Positions 23,401-36,406 are shown, numbered from the stretch's first letter. The stretch: DNA of 64,000 nt from Cadophora sp. MPI-SDFR-AT-0126 (GCA_020747065.1 JAGMVK010000014.1:620001-684000), one strand, 5' to 3'. A program made the numbers and translations. The notes: a model not told the origin generated them from the sequence alone.

Positions 23401-26400
23401 GAGCTTCATGCTCGAAGACTGCACATGGTCGATGTAACTCATGATCCATCTTTGAGAATGTCGAGGCCAAGAATGTGAAGTTGTCCTGCTGGTCTTGCTG
23501 AGCTCTTTGATGCTTCAGATGTTCGGAGGCATAGATATTCTTCATCCAAAGGGTAGATGCGAGTTCATGTCTCAGCCTGATGTCTTCGTCATTAAGATCT
23601 TCAGCATGCCACTGCTTGAGCTTCTCTCGACGTTTTGCAACACGATTTTTCGCCGCATCCTCGGTCTTCTCATTCTCGGTGTTCACAAAGTCTTCCCAAG
23701 TCTTAGACATTGCACCAAGAAACAGAGAATCCAATTCCACACGCTGATCATCCACCCAGCTGAAAAAAGTCTCGTTGTCTTGTTCCATGAGCTTCTTGAA
23801 CCCGGAAGTCAATGTTCTGTGGTCGCTGGTCATGGTATTATGAAACATCGTTGATGTCTCTTCTGGTTTCTGAACCAGAATGATTCGCCAAAGATTTGCC
23901 GCAGCAAGACGAATTCGGTCTCTTGAATCAACAAGCTTCAGATATAGTTGATAGCAAATGAGCCTTAAGAAATTCTCCTCCCCGACATCAGAAGACAGGA
24001 GGACCGTCTGCCAGTAGAGCAGTTTGTCCATAAATGCCACAGCTTCATCTTCAGGAACCTGAGCATTATCCAATTCTGAAAGTCGCAATAGCACAACTCT
24101 CAAGAAGACACTTTTTATGGAAGAGATGGCTTGGCTACAGAGGCGCACACTCTTTATCTTGGAGATCTCTGGACGTTGAAGATAATCAAGCTGGGTACCT
24201 GCAAAATCAAGTAGAGGCTCTGCCCCGCTCAGAAACCATCCCTCGAAGACTGCCTCGCCAATATGCGAGACGAAACGAGCCATATTTTGGATAAGCTTAG
24301 GTTCTCGCAATGACTTCTGGTCAAGCTGGATAGTGTTGCTCAATTGAGAGACTGTGTTCCGAAGCAAGTAAGACTCGAAGTATGCTTGGTGTTCTTGGAA
24401 TCCAGGTGGAACTTTCAGATACAGACCAAATCCAGGAAACTCCTTCCTAACCATCACTTGATCTATGAAAACATTGATGATCAGCTCAAGCAATTCTTCC
24501 ACAAGCGAATTGCTGAGTTTCTGTGCAGTGAGTTTCTTCTTTGGTGACATAATGACATTGAGTCTTGCAGAAGACGGGCTAAACTCCGATGGTCGGGATG
24601 TCAACAGAATAAACGAAGAGCCCCGACGTAAAGGTTTTGCTCTTGGCGCAGTTGGACTTGGCGGTAGCATGGTCTCGACAGACGAGGTCCGAACTATGGG
24701 CGTTGGCGTTGTTGATACACGTGAAATCGGTCGAATGATGACATCGTCGCCCTCAAAAGTCAATGCCGAGTCGCGAGAATTCAGTTCGGTCTCGGGACTG
24801 ACAGCATCGGTACTAACAACTACCGGGAACAACACTGCAAGCAAATATCGAATGTAGTCGGAGGAGATCGCAAAGTCTCTAAAGTCAGATGACTTGGAGT
24901 GCAGGTCTGCAAAGAAGCGGATGACAGTGTGCAACACAGTGGCCTGCCCACCTAACCGTTCTTTCTTATGCTGGTGGGTTTCTGAAACTTGTAAGCAGGT
25001 TACCATAACAATTAGGACATGGGAACGTACGGCGTGCTTCAAGCTCCTTCGTCAAAGACATTGATCTCCGGCGATTGGCACCTGCGGGTACGCTCAAAGT
25101 TGACTTTGGTGGATCTTGTCCATTGCCTCTATCCGTCAACGGCGAATCAGGATCATCTTGATGATGCATAACTTCCTTTAGGCCATGCTGGAGCATAGAC
25201 ATGATAACCGGCAGCACCCCGGGATACACGATTTTGCAATTGCTGAACGGTTCCAGAAGACTGAACAGTTCGAAGGATCTTTCCATGTCAATGTCCGCAA
25301 CATCGCGGCCAAAAAGTATACAGAAGCAAATTGGCCACAATGTCGGAAGGTCCCACCATCTACGTAGACGGAACCGCATGATTGAAAATCCACCAGTCTT
25401 GCTCGCGAATTTCGTTACGTAGCCCGACCCGTGAACAACGAGGAGTCGGGCCAATATCTTCGTACCATGTACGACCACTTCGGGATCATCCTCTGTCAGG
25501 AGATGTAGGAGCCACTGATTATCGTCAGAAATTGGTTCGCGTTTTCCAGCTGCAGGAGAACGTACCTTGTTGGTCACAGTCTTAGCAAACTTCCGAATAT
25601 TCGCGGTATTACCTTTCTCGCACAAAAGATCCGAATACATTTCCAGAACCTTGTTTCCGATTTGCCGCTTGGTCATGGTGGTTGGTGACACAATATCTTT
25701 TACGTCGAGAATGGTGTTGATCGAAGGTCTCTTCGTACCTTGAGAATTGGTCGCCGATCTACCTGGAAGTGTCCCAGTGGTGACTTTGGGGGTGCGAGAC
25801 GCTGCGCTTGTTGGCTTGTGATATGCGTATGTGATGAAGAGAGCAAGGAATCGAAATATTTCTGATGTGAGGTTGCAAATGACCAAACTTTTGAACGCTT
25901 CCATGAAAGAGGGAAACACTTCTTGAGAAAAAGTCTCAGCCTTCAGTGCATCCAAGAACTTTTTAACGATTCCTATTTCGTGTTAGTTGACTCCGAGGGA
26001 GCAGATGAAGAAACCTACGCATTCGGAAAAGTCTTCGAGAATTGAACTGATGGAATTTGCTGTTCACACCAAAGACAACAAATTGTTTATAGTACAGCTT
26101 CTGAGTAATCGTAGCAGACCTCCGCCACATGTCAAAGTCGACGAGGAGGATCCGGTACGCCAAAGGATTGATTATGAATGAATCCTCGGGTTTCTGATGG
26201 TTATATCCCACGAAATCCAAAACCAGACTGAGAAGCTGGAAGCCAAGCTTCTCACGATCATCGCTGTCCATAAGCGAAGGCTCGGGGCCAAGCTTGGAAG
26301 AAACCACGATTCCAGCTCCAACTTTGCCGCGTATGAGGGCACCGAGAATGGCGTACCCATTCTCTCGTTCCATGGCCTCGCTGTTTCGCCAACTGCCCTT

Positions 26401-28602
26401 GATGCTCTCGAACAAGGTTTCAACGGCGCGGACGATATCATCCTTGGTGTTTGCATTCTCGACCAGTTTCAGAGCGATTCCTGTGAACCCACCTAGCCGC
26501 CACATAGCATCGTCCAGAGACTGCGGGACAACGACGACAGGGTCACCAGTTAGCACAGTGGTTCCATGTGCTCGAATGAGAGCTTCGTTGACAGAAGGTA
26601 CTGCGGCGTTGATAGCTATTGAGGTCCCATTGTTGTGGGTCAATTGAAAGAGATTGCTCGACGCAGCTTGACTCAGTCCTCTGAGAAGCTGTGATTCATG
26701 AGACTTCTGTCGGTCGTCGTCCCGAAGCACTGCATTAGGCAGGATACTGAGTATGATATGACTTTCTGGTACCATGCTGCCAGCTTTATCTCGGATCGCT
26801 CGAAGAATATCAGAGTTCTCTTCCTTTGCTGGATGCATGAGATCTTGGCGCATTCCAAGAGCCGCGGATGCTTCGTATGTCGAGAAGGAGCCGAGACAGT
26901 CTTGGAAGTTGCCCTTGTATCGTGGTCCTAGCCGGTAGTACACCGCAATCAGATCGTCGCTCAGAACATCCTCAAATAGGTGAAATGAAGCCAATGACCA
27001 GCGAGAGAAGACAACTCCAGGTCCAAGCTTCGAGCTCAGATCTCTGGGTGTGCCCAGGAAGCCTTGGACGGGGTTCGGCTTGCTGGTCGATGAAGTGAAT
27101 GAGGTGAAGCTGTCAGTGCTAGAGTTTGAGGGAGGAGGCGCAGGATATTGGCACTTGACTTCCTCTGCAAATTCTCCATCCACATAAAGCGAAGCCTTGC
27201 TTGCTGTCAGAGTTCTCGCGCGGCGGTGTATAATAGCAATGTGATACCAGCGCCGCTCCTTGAAAACCGTGGACTTGAATCTCACACTAGGTCTCGAGCC
27301 AACCACCGAGGTCTGCAGGATAAAGTTGCGTGCCTCATCAAAGTACGCAAGAAGGAAGCAGGTTTGCGAAACATCAAAGGCTCCGAAAATTGTGGTGAAA
27401 GATTTAGCATCAAATTGATCAATACAAATCCATGCTGTGAACGTATATCCTGCCGATGTTGAAGGTGGTGGGAATGAGCGTCCAAGCGTTGGGAGTTCTA
27501 TGGAAGCGAAACCATATAAGGAGAGATCGAACTGGATGTATGAGGGTCCATGAGACTCTTTCATACTTTGAAGCAGAAAGTCTGCCGCTCTGGGCGATTT
27601 GCTACAGACCAGATATTGAGCATCATTCAAAGTATTAACACCCAGAGACATCAGGGATCCACAAAGAGACTCCACGGCTGCTCTTTCGGTAGCTCCCAGT
27701 GTATCAGAATCAAAGGCCAGTGGTAGAAGTGTTGAAAGTATCCCAGTTCCATGCAGACACATGAGATTATGGTTGGAAACAGACCCGACTTTCTTTAAGA
27801 CCTGAATAACCACTAGTGCAGCAGGATTTACTGATGTATTCGGCTGTCGTGGAACAGTGGCCCAGAAATCGATGATTGTCGGTACAATGTCTGAGTTGTA
27901 CAGCAACGCATGATCCCCCAGAATCTCGTCGAGCTTGGTAACCACATATTCTAGTATCTTTTCATCTTTGCTGGAGACATCCACAGGGTTTTTTGTAGCT
28001 TTCTGATCTTGGGACTCCGAGGAGTATAGCTCTGTGGCCGTCTGACACAGAGTCTCGAGTCGTTTGTCGTCCAATGCAAACGAAAGTAGTCGTCCCAAAA
28101 GCTGTGCTTCGCTCCAGGGATCTGACTCGCTTCCACCTATTCCAATGCTAGCAATTGCTTGTTCGAGGGCTGCCCAGCCGCCTCCCTCCACTCTCCGCTT
28201 GAAGTACCGCTGGTTGCCATAGTGCTCTCGAAAGGTTTGTGCCAGTATTCCCAATAGGGTCTCTAAAAGTCCAAATAACTGTGTCTTGTCCTTTGGAGTT
28301 CGCCTGGTAGGATGGTAGAAGCCAGAGAAGGCTCGAAGGGTATCAAGCAGGATCTGGAAGCCATGGAGATGTCGGAAGTCATCACAAGCTCTGCCAGATT
28401 CGGGTGAAGCAATAAGGTATTGGCGGATGGACTGAGACTGGTCTATGAGGGTAGACACATCTGGATATGTGCTGTCGGAGCGGGCTCGAAGAGTTTGGGA
28501 GAGGTTGTCGAGCAGCAGCTGTATCTCCGCAGAAGCTTTCGAGCTCTCTGGTGGGGTCGATGCCGCGGTGGACGAACGCGGTCTGCTGGATCTTGCAGAC
28601 AT
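20441..28602 (-). CDS. BEACH-domain WD40 protein (neurobeachin/LYST/Bph1-like)
   Basis: Four exons, 26019-28602, 25031-25972, 20585-24981 and a 33-nt last exon 20441-20473, give 2,651 residues. All junction phases agree. The start is ATG 28602 (MSARSSRPRSST). A concanavalin-A-like region lies at ~380-560 (FTAWICIDQFDAKSFTTIFG, RRWYHIAIIHRR). Armadillo-like helical sequence fills the middle. A PH-BEACH domain begins near 1830 (QQVFNISRIIGLEACEGLLI). The BEACH domain is at ~2010-2310 (GEISNFHYLMLVNTMAGRTF, FFYLPEFLTNNNGYNFG). WD40 repeats follow from ~2390 to the end (LFGHKTPVNVLAVS, DGTVILWDLN). Such proteins scaffold vesicle fusion, fission and lysosome/vacuole traffic. The last intron, GTGAGT...CAG, interrupts the final WD40 strand; reading through it would end the protein with unrelated residues instead of YEWDLVQRER. 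Confidence 0.95.
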
Positions 28603-30708
28603 TCTATGACACTGCCCCAATCTCCTAGCTGGTTCAAAAACCCCAAAGCTCCTTCATTTGCCTTCCTTTCAGGCCCGTGGACAGTCCAGGCACCCAGATC
28701 TGCTGGTGGGCATTGAGATTGAAGCTCGTGGAGGATCCAAAGCAGTGGAAGCTGCGGGGAGATGCGTGAGAAGTTGTCTGATGTCAGGAAGCGTGAATGA
28801 AGCTGTCAGCACAAGATTTCGAGTTTGGTGCATTAATGGGTCTCGAGTAGATTGGCCTGTTGGAGGGCCATACAATACAGTGAGGCTGAGCGAGTGGGTA
28901 AAAGAGTCCCCGAGTGGATTGGACGACCTTGCGGGTTTCGAATGCGAGGTCTCGCGTAAGGCAGACGACTGAACAAGAAGGCTTGGCAAGGCAGGGTCGC
29001 GTGCACAACTCTTGGAAGCAAAGAAGTATAATCGAGAACAAGTTTATATGAAGGCTATCTCAAAATTGCATAACGGCATTCAGAGGTATTGTCTGCATGG
29101 ATTCTGTTAGTGTTACTATTACTAGAAAGCATGTCTCTAAACTGCGAGCTATTGGGCTGTAGACATCTAGGCCTTACTTCAACTGGAGGCTGACTGAGTC
29201 AGGTATCACAAGTCAGCAGCAGCCTTCCTACCATCACGAGGCGAAATGCATGTGTCTCAAAGAAGTTGAGACAATGACTATGGACTTTTGGAGTAGGTAG
29301 TTCAGAAGCCTATGAGCTTCTATGCCGTTGCTATTCGACTGGACAAGATCTCCCCGTATGATAGACGTAAGCTGTTGAAGGTCCATGTGAAGGTTAAGTG
29401 CAAGCCAAGGCGACAGCCTCAACAGGAAGGCGGATGAAACACAGTTCACGTAATTATAGGATCGTGGTGTTTATGTCATAAAGACGAGAGAGGTCAACTG
29501 TCAAATTTCCAACATGTTGTACAATATTCTAATAGACTCGCAAACTTCTGTTTGGTGATGTTCCTGGATTCTCAAGCATTCTGGGTCCTCTTGTTGTGCG
29601 TCACACATAGCAACGTAGTGAAGACAGAACCAGATAAAGTCTCCGAGTCGTACAGTACATCCTTTGCTCCAATGCGATGAAGTTGCACGGCACCCTTCTC
29701 GAATTGGACCTTTACCATTCTCGAGTAACCGGGGAGTGCACAAGCAACCAACTTGCATGACGAGCTATGAAGCTTCAAGCTCGTGATTCCATCCCATCCT
29801 TCGCTGCATAACATGAATAGCCTCGCCTTGGCAAGATAGCAGGCAGCTATTTCGGAGCCTGTCACTATCCGACTTTTTTTCATGAGGCTATGAAGCTTTC
29901 ATGTCAAGCCAAGTGCAATGTTGACGGGCTGAATTCATTATTCCAAGCTTCTGTTCCTGACCAAGATTCGTTTCCTGTTATTTTGGTCTGTACCGTACCT
30001 GAATCCTCATGGTGCTGTGCCTGTTTTGGTCCACCGGGCTTTCAGTTCCTCAGTCCGCCTGGAGCCATGTGATCATTGTGGGGTTGGTTGGTCTGGACGA
30101 GGAATGGAGCTGACAGGGGCAAAGGGCAGCCAGTGGCGGGCGATGATTCAGCGGCCAGCTCCCGAAACATCGTCAGAATATTTCAAGATTCAAGATTCAA
30201 GATCGGGTGCTGAAATTGATAAATTCAGCTGTGATAAAAGTTAGCATAAACCCTTATCATTGTCGACATAGCATACTGTACATACCTCTCCTCGTACAGA
30301 TATCAGTCTTGTTCTCTGACTGACTGCTGCAGCTCAGCTCTGGATGCATTCCCTTTCCCTATCAGTGATGTCGAGACGGAGTCATGCTCACGATAAGCCA
30401 GGGTATACATGGCGCTATGGCCGTGTTTGGCTTAGTAGTCGCTTGACGCCGGCTTCGCCCCAGTGATCCAGTGACGGTGCGCGCATTTAGGCGGCTGGGG
30501 AGCTTCGTTGACCTTCCTTCTTCAACTCGAACTCTCCCCCCATCAACATCCTTCTTCTCCTCCCATCATCAACAACAACATCAATCATCTCCATCAACAA
30601 CAGAAGACAGTATCTCCATCTGTCTTCGCAACATAGCGCAGGTCTCTTTATTACCTCTATCGTCCGCAGGCAGACTCGCAATCCTTCCTTCCTTTCTTTC
30701 TATTCATC
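28603..30708. other. Divergent intergenic region with long CT/CA-rich leader
   Basis: About 2.1 kb lies between BEACH (minus) and subtilisin (plus), with no supported gene. Frames near 28784-29041 and 29501-29883 lack domains. Bases ~30520-30700 are rich in TCAACA/CATC repeats and pyrimidines just before the subtilisin ATG. This is typical of 5' leaders of highly expressed fungal genes. Confidence 0.5.
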
Positions 30709-32514
30709 ATGCGTGGGCTTATCGGCTTCTCGCTGTTGCCGCTGCTGGCGTCATCGGCACCCACGACCTCTTCCTTCAGCACAGAGACCATCCACGAGGG
30801 CGTCGCTCCTCTGATTTCTTCCTCCAATTCAGTCGAAGTCCCCGATTCATACATCGTTGTCTTCAAGAAGCATGTCACTGAGGCTGCGGCCTCGAGTCAT
30901 CACAGCTGGGTGAAGGGCACCCACGCAGCCAGCGAGAGCACCCGAACAGAACTTCGCAAGCGCTCGCAGTTCCCCCTCACAACCGATATATTCGAGGGCC
31001 TTAAGCACACATATAACATCGCCGGAAGCTTCTTGGGGTACTCGGGACACTTCGATGACGAGGTCATTGAGCAGGTCCGAAGACATCCTGATGTAAGTAT
31101 TACACTGTCATTCGTTTCAGCCTTCATCGCAAAACCTCTGAAAAGCCGTCAATCACGATGGCAACTCTTCCCCATCTTATCTTGGGCCCATTCTTGAAGA
31201 GTCAGAAGTACCGACTCTCATCAAAGAGTGGCAACGCTCCACGTGATGTTTGTCCAGCTCCCTGCACCATCCTCGTCATCCATTGATGCAGCTTACTGAC
31301 TCGAGTTCAAACAGGTCGAGTACGTTGAGAAAGATTCTGTTGTTCATACACTAGGGGACACCGAGGGAGAGACCGAGAAGAACGCCCCTTGGGGTCTTGC
31401 CCGTATCTCTCACCGACAGAGTTTGGGATTCAGTGACTTCAACAAGTATTTGTATGCCGCTGATGCTGGTGAGGGTGTCGATGTCTATGTCATTGACACC
31501 GGAACCAACACTGAGCACGTTGACTTTGAGGGTCGCGCCCACTGGGGTAAGACTATCCCAGCCAACGATGCCGATGAGGATGGAAACGGACACGGAACTC
31601 ACTGCTCGGGCACTGTTGCCGGCACCAAGTACGGTGTTGCCAAGAAGGCCAACGTTTACGCCGTGAAGGTCCTCAGATCTAACGGATCAGGAACCATGGC
31701 CGATGTCGTAAAGGGTGTTGAGTGGGCCGCCAATGCTCACACTGAGAAGGTCAAGAAGGGAAAGAAGGGTTTCAAGGGATCTGCTGCCAACATGTCTCTC
31801 GGTGGTGGCAAATCTCCCGCCCTTGACCGCGCCGTTAACGGAGCTGTTGATGCTGGTATCCACTTCGCTGTCGCTGCCGGAAATGACAATGCCGACTCTT
31901 GCAACTACTCCCCAGCAGCTGCTGAGCAAGCTATCACCGTTGGTGCCTCTGCTCTTGATGACTCCCGCGCATACTTCTCCAACTACGGAAAGTGCAACGA
32001 CATCTTTGCCCCAGGTCTCAGCATTCTTTCCACCTGGATTGGCAGCAAGTACGCCACCAACACCATCTCCGGTACTTCTATGGCTTCCCCACATATCGCT
32101 GGTCTCTTGGCCTACTACTTGTCTCTTCAACCTGCTTCCGACTCTGAGTACGCCGTTGCTGAGATCACCCCAAAGAAGCTGAAGGAGAGCATCATCAGCA
32201 TTGCCACTGAGGGCGCTTTGTCCGATGTTCCATCTGATACCAAGAATGTCCTCGCATGGAACGGTGGTGGATCTTCCAACTACTCCTCCATCATCAAGGC
32301 TGGCGGTTACTCTGTCAAGAACACGAAGTCTGCCAAGCTCCCAACCACTGTTGAGCTCTTGGAGGAGGCCATTGAGAACGACTTCGAGGTCATCTCTGGT
32401 GAAGTTGTTAAGGATACCAAGGCAGCCATCTCCAAGACCGAGAAGATCTCCAAGAAGATCCAGAAGATGATTGATGCTGAGCTTCATGAGTTTTTGGAGG
32501 AGTTGAGCTCTTAA
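30709..32514 (+). CDS. Subtilisin-like serine protease, proteinase K family (vacuolar/secreted)
   Basis: Two exons, 30709-31092 and 31315-32514, give 527 residues. The 222-nt intron is longer than others here. A signal peptide (MRGLIGFSLLPLLASSAP) and an inhibitor I9 propeptide (PDSYIVVFKKHVTEAAASSH to about residue 140) precede the S8 catalytic domain that starts near NAPWGLARISHR. The triad is Asp189 (VYVIDTG), His221 (GHGTHCSG) and Ser383 (GTSMASPH); the oxyanion Asn is near 318 (AAGNDN). The C-terminal ~100 residues form a Lys/Glu-rich tail, as in vacuolar protease B homologues (S. cerevisiae Prb1, Aspergillus PepC, Penicillium allergen Pen c 18-type). A role in vacuolar proteolysis and autophagy is likely. 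Codon choice is strongly C-ending, which suggests high expression. Confidence 0.96.
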
Positions 32515-33019
32515 TTGAGTTCATTATATGATATAGGAGCCATATATGATGATAAATCATTGCGCTAGGACACAGGTCGTCGTCGGGTTTTCATTGCAGT
32601 CTTGAGCATGGATTGGAGCTGGATGGCGGTTCCCTATTGTACGCATTTTTGATTATGGTTTCCTTGCGTCACGGTCAGTCATTATGGGTCTCTGTTGTAA
32701 TACACAATAGACATTACTTCCATTGTATCCTGCTCTCTATATTGTTGAAATGTGATTGTCTGAAGTCTGAATTGACTTGAAATCGCGTGTTGGGCCTCCA
32801 AGGTCCTGTTGTTCCTTCCGTCTGCCCCTTTCCCAAGCGGGCTAAGTTCTGCACTTTCCTTCCATACTGGATCACATGCAGTTGTATTTTCGACCAACGA
32901 GCTTCTTCCCTCTCTATAGGTTCGTCTCACTTTTGGTTAATACATGTATGCGACAGCGCAAGCACCTGTATCGCATTCTGCAAGTATTTGAATACATTCA
33001 TGCCGGACAGCATTGCACC
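32515..33019. other. Intergenic spacer
   Basis: It holds the 3'-UTR of the subtilisin and the promoter or leader of the next gene. The next frame is open back to an ATG at 32876, but the residues it would add look like leader sequence. Confidence 0.5.
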
Positions 33020-36000
33020 ATGAGGATGCACCGACGACATAGTACAAGGGGCCTCGATAGGCGCAAATCAACATCATCAGTCCAGAGCAAGCATGAATCC
33101 ATCGATCCCGACCTTGCTCGTCACCAAGCACATACAGCAGCAACGTTAGCATTTGCACGAGCCGAAGAGAGGAAGAGCGCTGATATGGGCCACAGCGGCG
33201 GTGGTCTTTCCAGAAGCAATACTAGCAATTCCAAGCAGCCCGAGCGGTATGCATCAGCTCAGCAGACGAATACGACAGACAATGGTGAGCGGCCGCCCAT
33301 CAGGCGACAACACAGTGTTCGCTTCGTAGGTCCGACAGGAATTCAGAGAAGCCAATCACTTGGGACGAGAGCTACGCATAATCCTATTCAGAAGAAACTG
33401 AGCAATGCTACACTTCGTCCGATGGCCATCACAACCAATGCTCCGGTTCCCGCTGCATATCGTCCTCCAAGTCGCTCGTCTTCTATCGGGAAAGCTTCAG
33501 TGCGTGGAGGAACTGTGGATCAATATGTCACTGGGGATGCTTTCGATGAATATTATACCCGCGAAGACGACGTTGCTTCCACTCCATCGTCATATCGTCG
33601 AATTCGAAGGTCAAAGTCAATGTTCAGCCCCCTCAAAGCCCCCAATGTCTTCTACACAAATGGAACGCCAGATAGACCAGAGAGTCCCAATATTGGAAGC
33701 CGCACCGCTGCTCCATACTCGCAGACCCCTTCAACGCAGCCGAAACATAATATTCTTAGAGCACCCAAATCGATGAGTTTCCTTCGAGGTCGGCGAGATC
33801 AAACACAATCGGACAGAAACGACACTGCTGTTCAACTTGCCCGTGATCGATTCTTTCGTGACGCAGAGCAGCAACGGCTCCGAGAACAGCCTTCATTTCT
33901 CTTCAGAGCAAAAGCACAGAAGCAAGAGAAGCCTTTTCGTAAATCCGTGCGTACTAGCAGCTCAAACAGCTATGGCCTCCCTATCGCTTCAACCAACCAA
34001 GCCGTTGCCCCAAAAGAACACGGATTGAAGGACGTTGCTCGCAAAGCTTCCAAAACAATCAGAAACAAGCTGAAAAGAGTCTTTTGGCGCAGTAGCAAAG
34101 ATGATGTGGCCGTCACGATTCCGAACCAGCAAGTCGATGCTCGAGAAACGCATGTTCGCCAATACAATGGTGATTCTAAGACTGCTGAAGAGGCGTTCAC
34201 CGACATTCCTCATCCGGACGAAGGTTCCCTGTCGCGCGTGGCATCGAGGGTTCCGGTAATTCACACTGCGACTTCAAATAATATGCTGAGATCCAACGCT
34301 GGGAGTATCAAAAGCTTTGACAGTGATGACAAATCGAGAGTCACAAGTTGGACCAGTGTTGGTGTCAATACCGTGGCTGGTCCACCAACGAAGACACAAA
34401 TTGAAAGAGAACAGCATCAACGACTTTCAATCATTAATGAGGTTGGCTCTCATGTGCCCTCGTCGTCTTTCAATCGCTCAAGACTGGCCAATCAATTCTC
34501 CGCATACCCAGTTGTTCATCGACCAAGCAAGAGTGCAGGGTATATTCCCGCTCCCACAGTCGACAGTGCCAGAGTTTATTCGGCACTAATGAAGCGTCTC
34601 GATGAGAACAGTCCAAAAGCAAAACTTGAAGCCAGCCAGAAGCCCAGTGTGGAGAGCTTCGCTATGCCAAGCCAATACAATGAACATTCCCCAGCAACAA
34701 TTCGCCAGGTCGCTCCAAGCTCTCGCAATACCAGCAGCAGCGACAGTAATGTTCCATCTGATCAACAACCGCAGTTCGATAATTTCCGCTTCGCAGACCC
34801 GTACACCCAACAGTGGGTAGCAGCTGAACCTTCTCGAGATACACAAGGCCTTGTAGACGACGTTTTCTCGCCAAAGTCTAGCTCGAGTAATAAAGAGAAC
34901 ATTCCGATGGCTCAGCCAGGTCGTAATGGGAAGCATTCTTCACCTGCTGGTCTGTCACAGCAAGGCAGCTCAGGAGCCTCATATCGTACAGTTCCAAAAG
35001 TTCCTGCTCTCACGCCACAGGAACTTGCCAAGCGCAATGAACCTATCTTTCAGGGGCCCAAGATTTTGCGAGAGGCTAGGTCTACCTTCTTTGGTGGTGG
35101 TAGTAGCTACACAATGCCGAGAACTGCAAGTCCATTTCGACGAGCAATGACCGAGAGTGACTACAACCCCATTGTACTGTCTACCAATGTCCCTCTTCCA
35201 AATCAAACTGCCCCCATCAAGAACCCACTATACCAGGCATCAGAAAGTTCGACCTCAAGAGAGACGATCCATAATCAGCAGGGACCAGAAAGGGCGTACT
35301 CGGAGAGTGCCTACTCGCGTACTACCAGCGGGCAGACTCCTGTCGCGGCGAACAGCTCCATCTCACTTGTTCCGGAAAGGGACGTTCCAGATATGCCCTT
35401 CTACAATGCATTCGGCCCCGGCGATGTTGTGATCATCGATCGAACTACCTATCGACCAACGCTGCCCAGTGGAATTGGCCATCGTGTAACAAGCTCAGCA
35501 AGTTCGGTTGAGTGGAAGAAGTGGATGTCCTCAGAAGTCGCGAAGCTCGAAAGAGTCAAGGAGAATACCAACACCTCCTATGTCAACTATGCGCTTCCAA
35601 CCATGCCAAAATCATTCCAAAGTGGGCATGTTCGAGAGGCTGCTCAAATTAACGATGACGACATGGATGTTATTCAAACCAAGGCTGTTCCTGTCAAACA
35701 GCCGCTCGGCATCGTTCAGCAAAACCCAAACATCCAAACTATACCCACACTCAAGCCTATTCTCAAGAACAGGTCTACGGTCTCACTTGTTGAAAATTCC
35801 GAGCTGGTGAATACGAGCGTTCCAGCTATTCCGATCCCACCTCCGCCACCTCCTCCAGTTCTGACTCGGCCTCCACTTCGCCAGATGCAGTCCAAGTCGT
35901 CACTTCGCTCTGCCGGTACAATCAACACCATTCGCACAATTAGTGCTCCCAACTCTGCAACCAAGGTATCTAGCATGAGTGGGAGGAACCTCCTACGCAA

Positions 36001-36406
36001 GCGTAATTCGTCTCAAACAACGCTTGGTAGCACAAAAGCCAGCATCAAAAGTGTAGAGACTCCAGCAAAGCTGGTCAAACGCAACGGTCGTCCATCTACA
36101 GGAAATAGTGCTAGTCCAGGGAGTGGATTGAACGGAGCCGGTGAGCGACAATTCGGAAGTACATCAACGAACTCTCGCTACCGCACTCCAGGCTCAACAG
36201 GTCCAGGAACTGCTGGAACAGAGAGATTCAAAGATGCTGAAGAGGACATCTACGATGTTGATGGTGCGGGTCTGCTTGGTCCAAGAGTCAGTGTCACGGA
36301 GACTGAGGCACAGGCAATTGGGAGTAAGAAAATGGTTGATCTGTTTTTGTCGAGCAGGAGGAAGAGAATGGTCAGTGAGAGTGAGCAGAGTGGGGTTTTC
36401 ATATAA
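33020..36406 (+). CDS. Large disordered fungal protein, function unknown
   Basis: A single long exon codes about 1,129 residues from ATG 33020 (MRMHRRHSTRGLDRRKS); ATG 33026 is also possible, and ATG 32876 is less likely. The N-terminus includes DPDLARHQAHTAATLAFARA, a helix-like stretch of the type that persists in otherwise variable fungal proteins. The bulk is Ser, Asn, Gln, Pro and Arg rich and is expected to be disordered. A basic patch RKASKTIRNKLKRVFW lies near 345-360, SVEWKKWMSSEVAKLERVKE near 830, a poly-proline run PIPPPPPPPVL near 935, and DGAGLLGPRVSVTETEAQA near the end. The poly-proline run could bind SH3 or profilin partners, suggesting a polarity or cytoskeleton link; that is inference. 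No named domain was recognised. Confidence 0.8.
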   Translation: MRMHRRHSTRGLDRRKSTSSVQSKHESIDPDLARHQAHTAATLAFARAEERKSADMGHSGGGLSRSNTSNSKQPERYASAQQTNTTDNGERPPIRRQHSVRFVGPTGIQRSQSLGTRATHNPIQKKLSNATLRPMAITTNAPVPAAYRPPSRSSSIGKASVRGGTVDQYVTGDAFDEYYTREDDVASTPSSYRRIRRSKSMFSPLKAPNVFYTNGTPDRPESPNIGSRTAAPYSQTPSTQPKHNILRAPKSMSFLRGRRDQTQSDRNDTAVQLARDRFFRDAEQQRLREQPSFLFRAKAQKQEKPFRKSVRTSSSNSYGLPIASTNQAVAPKEHGLKDVARKASKTIRNKLKRVFWRSSKDDVAVTIPNQQVDARETHVRQYNGDSKTAEEAFTDIPHPDEGSLSRVASRVPVIHTATSNNMLRSNAGSIKSFDSDDKSRVTSWTSVGVNTVAGPPTKTQIEREQHQRLSIINEVGSHVPSSSFNRSRLANQFSAYPVVHRPSKSAGYIPAPTVDSARVYSALMKRLDENSPKAKLEASQKPSVESFAMPSQYNEHSPATIRQVAPSSRNTSSSDSNVPSDQQPQFDNFRFADPYTQQWVAAEPSRDTQGLVDDVFSPKSSSSNKENIPMAQPGRNGKHSSPAGLSQQGSSGASYRTVPKVPALTPQELAKRNEPIFQGPKILREARSTFFGGGSSYTMPRTASPFRRAMTESDYNPIVLSTNVPLPNQTAPIKNPLYQASESSTSRETIHNQQGPERAYSESAYSRTTSGQTPVAANSSISLVPERDVPDMPFYNAFGPGDVVIIDRTTYRPTLPSGIGHRVTSSASSVEWKKWMSSEVAKLERVKENTNTSYVNYALPTMPKSFQSGHVREAAQINDDDMDVIQTKAVPVKQPLGIVQQNPNIQTIPTLKPILKNRSTVSLVENSELVNTSVPAIPIPPPPPPPVLTRPPLRQMQSKSSLRSAGTINTIRTISAPNSATKVSSMSGRNLLRKRNSSQTTLGSTKASIKSVETPAKLVKRNGRPSTGNSASPGSGLNGAGERQFGSTSTNSRYRTPGSTGPGTAGTERFKDAEEDIYDVDGAGLLGPRVSVTETEAQAIGSKKMVDLFLSSRRKRMVSESEQSGVFI

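Noticed and set aside
31687..32487. 266-codon minus-strand frame
   Set aside because: It is the antisense shadow of the strongly codon-biased subtilisin exon.
32876..33019. Upstream ATG extending the disordered protein by 48 residues
   Set aside because: The added residues lack the polar, Arg/Ser-rich style of the rest and read like leader; ATG 33020 begins a better start.
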